Positions 1 through 5,179 of a stretch of DNA of 6,833 nucleotides are shown here, piece by piece. The notes under the pieces were generated by a model. The model was not told where the DNA came from and made no database searches. It saw only the letters and a program-made list of their open reading frames with translations. The DNA lies in NCBI GenBank assembly GCA_902803035.1, contig CADCON010000030.1, positions 1 through 6,833 on the forward strand, in the 5' to 3' direction. The translations under genes were made by a program, and so were the position numbers. This stretch comes from an uncultured Ruminococcus sp. (GTDB lineage: Bacteria > Bacillota > Clostridia > Oscillospirales > Acutalibacteraceae). Position 1 is the first letter of the stretch. Each line of letters opens with the position of its first letter.

Positions 1-1
1 C

Positions 2-124
2 CTGCTCATCATCCTGGTTCTCTTCCAGGACAATGACAGCGATTGCGGCTGCGGCTGCAACGGCAACATGGGCAGCAACGACAGCATCTGCGGATGCGGC
101 GGCTGTGGCTGCGGCTGCAGATAA
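2..124 (+). CDS. Small Gly/Cys-rich membrane-anchored protein, 3' end only
   Basis: This is the last 40 codons plus a TAA stop of a gene whose start is left of the window. The visible part begins with a hydrophobic stretch, LLIILVLF, and continues into a polar, Asn/Asp/Ser/Gly-rich tail holding 8 cysteines, mostly in alternating Cys-Gly pairs (CGCGC near residues 15-19 and CGCGGCGCGC-like spacing at residues 30-39). A short hydrophobic segment flanked by Cys/Gly tracts is typical of small proteins seen widely in Clostridia. Some databases name such proteins, misleadingly, as chorion-class high-cysteine proteins; their function is not established. Metal binding or a surface or spore-coat role is possible, but that is my inference. 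The frame is supported by the coherent composition, the stop codon and the abrupt change to non-coding sequence. The low-complexity codons (tgc/ggc) mean part of the pattern could be compositional. Confidence 0.6.
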   Translation: MLIILVLFQDNDSDCGCGCNGNMGSNDSICGCGGCGCGCR

Positions 125-157
125 GCCCTTCCCCCCGCGATAAGCCCCCCAATTAAA

Positions 158-213
158 CGGAGCCTGCTCCGGAATGGCCGCAAGCGTCACGCTTCCGGAA
201 TCCGAACAGGCTC
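158..213 (+). repeat. Stem-loop unit 1 in intergenic region
   Basis: GAGCCTG at 160-166 pairs perfectly with CAGGCTC at 207-213. Inside it, CCGGAA at 169-174 pairs with TTCCGG at 193-198. An alternative inner hairpin is AAGCG/CGCTT at 182-186 and 190-194 with a TCA loop; it overlaps the second arm, so the two inner stems compete. It lies immediately before a second stem-loop unit. The pairings are read directly from the sequence; whether it is transcribed or acts as RNA is unknown. Confidence 0.5.
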
Positions 214-215
214 AT

Positions 216-297
216 AAGCCCCGGCGTCTGCCGGAACGCTTTCCGGGAATCATCCCTGAAACGTCCGCAGCGCCGGGGCTTTTGAATGTTTTTTTGC
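216..297 (+). terminator. Branched stem-loop followed by T-rich tract (candidate + strand terminator)
   Basis: An 11-bp perfect inverted repeat pairs AAGCCCCGGCG (216-226) with CGCCGGGGCTT (271-281). The enclosed loop holds a 6-bp hairpin with a 4-nt loop (CCGGAA 231-236 with TTCCGG 241-246) and a further possible 4-bp hairpin (245-248 with 253-256, overlapping the first by two bases). The closing stem runs straight into TTTT, then seven Ts at 289-295. On the + strand this reads as a branched intrinsic terminator for the Cys-rich gene that ends at 124, or for an RNA made from the intergenic region itself. The multi-branch shape and the 90-base gap after the stop are not typical of a plain terminator. 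There is no matching T tract on the - strand side. Confidence 0.55.
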
Positions 298-309
298 TTT
301 TGCGTCGAA

Positions 310-354
310 AGCCTGCCCGTCATCTCCATGTGTCCAGCGTCACGCAGGCAGGCT
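310..354 (-). terminator. Weak inverted repeat just after the TPR gene stop
   Basis: AGCCTGCC at 310-317 is the exact reverse complement of GGCAGGCT at 347-354, giving an 8-bp stem with a 29-nt loop that begins five bases past the stop of the leftward TPR gene. On the - strand the stem is followed only by TTTCG and then by A-rich sequence, so it lacks a proper U tract. It may be a poor intrinsic terminator, an mRNA 3'-end stabiliser or a chance repeat. Confidence 0.3.
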
Positions 355-359
355 CCGGA

Positions 360-3300
360 TTATTCTCCAGATGTGTCGCCCGAAGCGCGAAGGCTTTCCG
401 CCCGGCGGAAATCGGCGCGCGCTAAGTCAATCTCGCGGAACGCCTCGTACAGGCTCCCTCTCGACGACAGAAGCTGACGCAGATTTTCATTGCGTTCACG
501 GGTGGCGGGCATACTTTCCACCAGACCGATGGCCTTGTTGTACTCGTACAGCGCGCCGTAGTATTCCTGTTCATCGCGGCGGCAAAGGCACACCGCGCGC
601 CGGAAGTGGCAGAGCGCTTTGAGATAGGCATCCGATCCCGTTCCCGCCGGTGCCTTATCCATATACCCCGCCGCCCTGCGATAGGCGTCGGCGGCTTTCC
701 CGATCCGGTTAAGCCCCTCCTGACACACGCCCATGGAGAACCAGTGCGAACCGTAGAAAGGACTGAGCATCTCATCGGGCAGCTCCGATTTTCCCAGACA
801 GTCAATCGATTCGGTCAGATCCGACTGCATGGCCTTGAAGTCCCCCAACTCCCTGTAAGCGTCCGAACGGTTCTTGAGCATGATCGCCATGTTGATTTCG
901 GCTCCGTCGTCGTTCTTTTTGATTTCAATGGCGCGGGTCGCGTCCGCCACATTCTCTTTGAATTCGCCCATGCGGAAATGCACGACGCCGCGGGCATTCA
1001 GGCAGGCGGCAAGCTCATTGCGGACCACCTGATTATCCAGCCGCTCAAATACCTCAATCGCTCTGGTCAGCGTTCTCATGCAGTTCGGATCGTCGTCCAG
1101 GGCATTGTAGATATCCGCCAGCGATTTGAAACACATTCCGTACTGGAAATAATACGGCTCCTGCTCCTTCTTCGGGCGGCTCGTGAATTTTTCCGTTGCA
1201 AAAAGCTGTTCAAAGCCGGTCACCGCGTTATTGTAGCAGGCAATGGCCTGATCGATGTTCTCGCAACGGACATGGCACTCGCCGAGATTCGAGCAGAGCG
1301 AGGGCAGAAGGTCTATCGCGCGCGGCTCCTTCCGGTCGCAGAGCCGGAGCATTTTCAGCCCTTTTTCAAAGGCGTTCATCTCATTTGACATATACAGAAG
1401 CGTCAGCCGCTCACGCTCCGATGCTTCGCTTTTCTCTTCCTCCTGCGGCGGGGAGGCGTTGTACCAGCAGATTCCCTCCTGATTGTACAGCTCCGCCGCC
1501 GTCATCGTGTCGCCGGCATCTTCCGCCGCCTGCGCCGCTTCATGGAAATAGCCGGCGCACTCCGTCGGATCCAGCTCCGTATCCCGTGACAGGAAGGCGA
1601 TTTTGGCCAGCCTTTCCGCGCTGACGCTGCCGTCGCTTTCCCGCTGGGCGTCGGCGAATTCCCTGAATTCCGCGCAGGCCTGCTCCATTCTGCCGCACTT
1701 GACAAGGCACGACGCGCAGGCGACAAGGGAAAATTCAAAAATGCCGCTGCGCTTCACCGCGTAGTATGGCTTGCCGTCCTCGTCGAAGGTGTGCTTTCTG
1801 ACCTCGGCATAACTGCTCACCGCCTGCTCATTCATTCCCATGACCCGGAAGTACTCGCCCGCGTCAAAATGCAGCCGCGCAAGCCGTTGGTGTTCCTCCC
1901 CGCCGCCGAGCGACTGCGTGAGAAGAATTTCAAAATTGGTGTAGTCGGCGTACAGCTCCAGCAGTCCCAACCGCAGCGCGATCCGTCTGCGGACGGCCGC
2001 CGTGCCGGCGTATTCCTTCGCGCTCCGGCTGTCCGCCATGAGCTCATTGAGCCTGACGGCCGCCTTCAATCCCATCTTCCTGACTTTTTCTTCATATTCC
2101 GCCGCCCCTTCCGCGTCATCCGCCTTCCCGCACAGCTTCTCCATCTGGCGGTAAAGCGCGGAAACGGAAATCTGATAAAACGGATCCATGGGGTCGGTCT
2201 TTTCCAGAAGCTCCACCGCGCGGCTGAGATTCTCCATGCATTCGTGAGGCGAGAATTTCTCCGGCAGGCAGGCTTGGGCAAGTGCGATATACTGACAGGC
2301 AAGGGCGCACTTCTCCGACTGCGGCAGGAAGGCGATTTCAGTTTCCGCTTCGGCATAGCCGGTTTCCGCGAGCGGTCTGCCCTTGGCATCAGCCTCAAAC
2401 GCGGCGATGGCGGTTTCAAGATAACGGATGCAGTCCTCAAAGCGCGCAACGCGGTAATTCATCATTCCCAGCAGCATATTGAGGTCTCCCTCAATGCTCT
2501 GAAGGCTGCCGAGATCCGCGCGCCGCGTTTCGCCGGTGTAGACCGCGCACTGCTCCAGCGTGTCGCGGCAGGCCTGCGCGCAGTCCGCGAACCGGCAGTC
2601 ACGCGCCAGCGTAAGGGCGAGAAGCCGCATGACGGCAGGAAAGAACAGGCCCGCGTCATGATCCCTGCAGGCGTTCATGCAGTCGCCGAGATAGCCCGCC
2701 GCCCTGCTGATGTCCGCCGCGGGAACCGTTTCAAAGCAGGTCAGGAAGAGCTGCTGGCTCGCCGCGTAATAGGCTGCCTTGAGATGATCGTTCTTCCCCG
2801 GCGCAATGCCCTTTTCCTCCATCTTTCTGAGAAATTCCACGGGCTGTGTAAAATAATCCGGCCCGTAGCCGTCCCCGCCATCCGAATAGGTGAACGCGCA
2901 GGCGGCATTGCCGAGTCCGCGGCATACCGCGTCCGTGTCGCCGGGAACGATTCCTTGGGGATAGACGCCATCGGATATCCCGGACTTCACTCTCGCAAGA
3001 AATTCGCTCAGCACCGTCGCGGCCATATCGTACCTGCCGCTTTCACAAAGAAGACTGCCATATAATCCCATGCATTCCGTGAGCAGAAGCGTGCTGCCGT
3101 AATCCCCGCGCTTTTCAAAAATCCCGGCCAGAAGCGGCTCCGCTTCCTCTTCCCTGCCCCGGATACCGAGAAGCACACTCCATCTGAAAACGCAATGAAT
3201 CAGCGATTCTCCTGAAACTGATGCATTGGCAGGATCTTCACGGCAGAGGGCGAGCGCCTTGCGGCACAGCTCCTCGGCGCGGTCGAGCTTCTTTTGGTAT

Positions 3301-3410
3301 TTCTTTTCGTTTATTTCTTTTTCGTTCTTCTGATACGGCGCGATGCTCTGAAAATATAGTCTGTCAAATCTGGCAAGCAGCTTCCCGATCTTTTTCATAG
3401 TTCTCTTCAT
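360..3410 (-). CDS. Large cysteine-rich TPR-repeat protein, 1016 aa, function unknown
   Basis: This is a cytoplasmic-looking protein, with no signal peptide or membrane helix, made almost wholly of paired amphipathic helices. TPR-like units with the usual small/large residue rhythm are clearest toward the C-terminus, at about residues 703-737, 754-790, 800-833, 839-870, 884-920, 928-965 and 975-1008. Weaker units lie at about 107-145, 303-343, 507-545 and 552-590. TPR arrays generally serve as protein-interaction scaffolds; I see no CHAT, helix-turn-helix, kinase or nuclease motif, so the role is unknown. It carries about 39 cysteines (near 4%), including a CxxCxxxC at 565-572. The start at 3410 is chosen because GGGAGGG lies 7 bases upstream and a promoter precedes it. 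The open frame continues another 60 codons to 3590, but that stretch contains the promoter and reads as non-coding. The first 50 residues are Lys-rich. It is divergent from the MFS permease. Confidence 0.85.
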   Translation of the reverse strand: MKRTMKKIGKLLARFDRLYFQSIAPYQKNEKEINEKKYQKKLDRAEELCRKALALCREDPANASVSGESLIHCVFRWSVLLGIRGREEEAEPLLAGIFEKRGDYGSTLLLTECMGLYGSLLCESGRYDMAATVLSEFLARVKSGISDGVYPQGIVPGDTDAVCRGLGNAACAFTYSDGGDGYGPDYFTQPVEFLRKMEEKGIAPGKNDHLKAAYYAASQQLFLTCFETVPAADISRAAGYLGDCMNACRDHDAGLFFPAVMRLLALTLARDCRFADCAQACRDTLEQCAVYTGETRRADLGSLQSIEGDLNMLLGMMNYRVARFEDCIRYLETAIAAFEADAKGRPLAETGYAEAETEIAFLPQSEKCALACQYIALAQACLPEKFSPHECMENLSRAVELLEKTDPMDPFYQISVSALYRQMEKLCGKADDAEGAAEYEEKVRKMGLKAAVRLNELMADSRSAKEYAGTAAVRRRIALRLGLLELYADYTNFEILLTQSLGGGEEHQRLARLHFDAGEYFRVMGMNEQAVSSYAEVRKHTFDEDGKPYYAVKRSGIFEFSLVACASCLVKCGRMEQACAEFREFADAQRESDGSVSAERLAKIAFLSRDTELDPTECAGYFHEAAQAAEDAGDTMTAAELYNQEGICWYNASPPQEEEKSEASERERLTLLYMSNEMNAFEKGLKMLRLCDRKEPRAIDLLPSLCSNLGECHVRCENIDQAIACYNNAVTGFEQLFATEKFTSRPKKEQEPYYFQYGMCFKSLADIYNALDDDPNCMRTLTRAIEVFERLDNQVVRNELAACLNARGVVHFRMGEFKENVADATRAIEIKKNDDGAEINMAIMLKNRSDAYRELGDFKAMQSDLTESIDCLGKSELPDEMLSPFYGSHWFSMGVCQEGLNRIGKAADAYRRAAGYMDKAPAGTGSDAYLKALCHFRRAVCLCRRDEQEYYGALYEYNKAIGLVESMPATRERNENLRQLLSSRGSLYEAFREIDLARADFRRAESLRASGDTSGE

Positions 3411-3417
3411 AAAATAT

Positions 3418-3424
3418 CCCTCCC
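3418..3424 (-). promoter_or_regulatory. Ribosome binding site of the TPR gene
   Basis: The - strand reads GGGAGGG, then seven bases, then ATG at 3410-3408. This strong Shine-Dalgarno match decides the start at 3410 over the upstream in-frame extension, and over the in-frame ATG at 3398, which is four codons inside. Confidence 0.8.
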
Positions 3425-3464
3425 GATCAGTTGCCCTTCCGCTTTTTTGATTACTTAAGATTAT

Positions 3465-3493
3465 AGTATAGCACATCCGGCAGCGTATTACAA
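3465..3493 (-). promoter_or_regulatory. Sigma-A-type promoter of the TPR gene
   Basis: On the - strand, TTGTAA (3493-3488) is followed by a 17-base spacer and TATACT (3470-3465). A TGC immediately upstream of the -10 makes it an extended -10 element. Transcription would begin near 3458 and give a leader of about 48 bases with the ribosome binding site near its end. A second TATAAT overlaps at 3465-3460 but has no well-spaced -35. Confidence 0.65.
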
Positions 3494-3561
3494 GGATTTT
3501 CGGCGGGAAAAAGGGGAAGAATTTCCGTTTTCGCCTGCCGCCCGAATGCCGTTCCGCTAAT

Positions 3562-3587
3562 TCAATAAAATTGCCTGATTTTATTGA
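3562..3587. promoter_or_regulatory. Perfect 10-bp inverted repeat overlapping the -35 box (candidate operator)
   Basis: TCAATAAAAT (3562-3571) and ATTTTATTGA (3578-3587) are exact reverse complements separated by the 6-base spacer TGCCTG. The right arm covers four of the six bases of the permease -35 hexamer (3584-3589), which is a classic repressor position. The dyad lies about 70 bases away from the -35 of the leftward promoter, so it most plausibly controls only the permease. The regulator is not encoded in the window. As an RNA stem it would be AT-rich and is not transcribed from the predicted start, so a DNA-binding role is the better reading. Confidence 0.6.
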
Positions 3588-3612
3588 CATTTATTATAAA
3601 ATATGGTAAGAT
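3584..3612 (+). promoter_or_regulatory. Sigma-A-type promoter of the MFS permease
   Basis: Consensus TTGACA (3584-3589), a 17-base spacer and TAAGAT (3607-3612) preceded by TGG, so the -10 is of the extended type. Transcription would start near 3619 and leave a leader of about 64 bases before the ATG at 3683. The in-frame TTG at 3584 that could lengthen the permease reading frame is the -35 box itself and is rejected as a start. Confidence 0.75.
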
Positions 3613-3682
3613 AGTTACGCAATTATGTCCGGCGTATGAATCAATCATCCACTATTTCCAAACGGAAGGAAGACATTTCAAC

Positions 3683-5080
3683 ATGAAGGTTAAACTGAAT
3701 TACAGGCGGACGCTGTTTGTGGGCATGGCGTTTTTCCTGATCTGTATGTTCTGGCAGGCATACGACAACACCATTCCGCTGGTGCTGACCTACAAATTCA
3801 AGATGTCCCAGACGCTTTCCGGCGGTATCATGGCCATCGACAATATCCTCGCGCTCTTTATGCTGCCGCTCTTCGGCAAGCTCTCCGACAAATGCAGCAC
3901 GAGGCTCGGCCGCCGCACCCCTTTCATTCTGATCGGCACGATCATCGCGGTCGCGCTCTTCGCGCTGCTGCCGTTCATTGATTCCCTGCTGTACTTCGTC
4001 ATCACGCTGGTCGCCATGCTGGTCGCTATGGCGGTATTCCGTTCGCCCGCCGTCGCTCTCATGCCCGACATCACCGTCAAGCCCCTGCGCTCTAAGGCCA
4101 ACGCGGTCATCAATCTCATGGGCACCATCGGCGGCATCATTGCCCTGCTTTTCGGCATCGTCTTTGCTACCAAGGAAATCAAGCACATGGACGACGCTTA
4201 TATGCATACCAATTACTACTATTATTTCATCGCGGTCGCGTCCGCTATGCTGATTTCGCTGGTCATCTATATGCTCTTTGTCCGCGAAAACAGATTCGCC
4301 CGCGAAATGCAGGAGCAGAGCCGCGCGCTGGGTCTGGACGAGGAAATCATCACCTACGAATCAGGCGATGAGGAAGCCGAAAGTGCCGCCAAAGCGGCCG
4401 GCGAGCGCAAGCTGACCAAGGGCGAGCTTTGTTCGCTTCTCTTCCTGCTGGCGTCCATCTTCATGTGGTACATGGGTTACAACGCCGTCACCTCCAAGTA
4501 TTCGGTCTACGCCGCCGATATTCTCCACAAGGATCACAACCTCACCCTGATGATCGCGCAGGCGGCGGGCGTGGTATCCTTCCTGCCCGTGGGCATCATC
4601 GCTTCCAAGCGCGGCCGCAAGAAGACCATTCTGGCGGGCGTCATTATGATGGTGGTCGCGTTCGGCAGTATGTCATTCGTGACAGCCGATACGCCCATGA
4701 TGGTGATGAACATTCTCTTTGCCGTCGCCGGCATCGGCTGGGCGTCCATCAACGTCAATTCCTTTCCCATGGTAGTGGAGCTTTGCACCGGCTCCGATAC
4801 GGGGCTTTACACCGGCTTCTACTACACCGCTTCCATGGCGGCGCAGATCGTCACCCCCATTTTCTCCGGCTGGCTGATGGATCTCTTCGGGCTGAAGGTG
4901 CTTTGCCCCTATGCCGCCCTCTTCAGCGCGATCGCCTTCTTTACCATGCTGCCCGTGCGTCACGGCGACGTGCTGGAATCACGGCTGGAACAGGCGGTGC
5001 AGACCTCCGGCACCGTAATGGCCGATCAGGAACCCGCGCCGGCGGACGTCGCTGAAGCCGCTGATACGACAGGAGAATAA
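3683..5080 (+). CDS. MFS permease of the SLC45/GPH (sugar:cation symporter-like) type, 465 aa
   Basis: This is an integral membrane transporter, probably a sugar or glycoside symporter. About twelve helices can be placed: roughly 10-27, 45-65, 80-98, 101-119, 142-162, 179-200, then 249-268, 285-307, 314-334, 337-357, 372-398 and 402-424. The MFS motif A loop between helices 2 and 3 is GKLSDKCSTRLGRRTP (65-80), and its counterpart in the second half is ASKRGRKKT (307-315). The segment around FRSPAVALMPD (119-129) and PLRSKANAVINLMG (134-147) matches my recollection of bacterial SLC45-like permeases. The central cytoplasmic loop (201-248) is charged and acid-rich, and the C-terminal tail (about 440-465) is acidic and Ala/Pro-rich. 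The start at 3683 follows an AAGGAAG-like site 10-12 bases upstream and places helix 1 close to the N-terminus. The substrate cannot be named, since no glycosidase or regulator gene is adjacent. Confidence 0.88.
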   Translation: MKVKLNYRRTLFVGMAFFLICMFWQAYDNTIPLVLTYKFKMSQTLSGGIMAIDNILALFMLPLFGKLSDKCSTRLGRRTPFILIGTIIAVALFALLPFIDSLLYFVITLVAMLVAMAVFRSPAVALMPDITVKPLRSKANAVINLMGTIGGIIALLFGIVFATKEIKHMDDAYMHTNYYYYFIAVASAMLISLVIYMLFVRENRFAREMQEQSRALGLDEEIITYESGDEEAESAAKAAGERKLTKGELCSLLFLLASIFMWYMGYNAVTSKYSVYAADILHKDHNLTLMIAQAAGVVSFLPVGIIASKRGRKKTILAGVIMMVVAFGSMSFVTADTPMMVMNILFAVAGIGWASINVNSFPMVVELCTGSDTGLYTGFYYTASMAAQIVTPIFSGWLMDLFGLKVLCPYAALFSAIAFFTMLPVRHGDVLESRLEQAVQTSGTVMADQEPAPADVAEAADTTGE

Positions 5081-5117
5081 GCCCCCTTGTCATCCCTTCA
5101 TCCAAAATTCATACAAT

Positions 5118-5164
5118 GCGGCGCGGCCGGATTCTTTCAGAGAAATCCGGCCGCGCCGCCTTTT
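5118..5164 (+). terminator. Strong intrinsic terminator between convergent genes
   Basis: GCGGCGCGGCCGGAT (5118-5132) pairs perfectly with ATCCGGCCGCGCCGC (5145-5159). One more T-A pair lies inside, giving a 16-bp GC-rich stem with a 10-base loop. The stem is followed by C and TTTT (5161-5164) on the + strand, 38 bases after the permease stop. On the - strand the hairpin is followed by ATTGTATGAATTTT, which is moderately U-rich, so it may also terminate the leftward ABC gene that ends at 5180. Confidence 0.85.
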
Positions 5165-5179
5165 GATTGACCATTCGTA

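Noticed and set aside
606..1388. + strand open frame of 260 codons opposite the TPR gene
   Set aside because: It is an antisense shadow of the same coding sequence, with no start signals and no recognisable protein features.
1791..3065. Long + strand open frame (424 codons) opposite the TPR gene
   Set aside because: It lies wholly antisense to the TPR coding sequence, its translation is rich in Arg/His with no domain pattern, and no ribosome binding site or promoter precedes it. Long antisense frames are expected in GC-rich genes.
3411..3590. 60-codon N-terminal extension of the TPR protein
   Set aside because: The frame is open, but it covers the predicted promoter, leader and ribosome binding site, and the peptide has no helical-repeat character.
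3584..3682. 33-codon N-terminal extension of the permease from a TTG
   Set aside because: The TTG is the first part of the -35 box, and the transcript is predicted to begin downstream of it near 3619.
3641..4207. - strand open frame of 188 codons opposite the permease
   Set aside because: It is highly charged, His/Asp/Glu/Arg-rich and low in complexity, as expected from the complement of membrane-helix codons. The permease on the other strand is clearly the real gene.
5077..5084. ATAAGCCC at both + strand gene ends (121-128 and 5077-5084), also at 140 and 214; and similar GGAGAATAA gene ends with DTSGE/DTTGE C-termini in the TPR protein and permease
   Set aside because: The matches are short and do not extend into flanking sequence, so they are most likely chance and composition.
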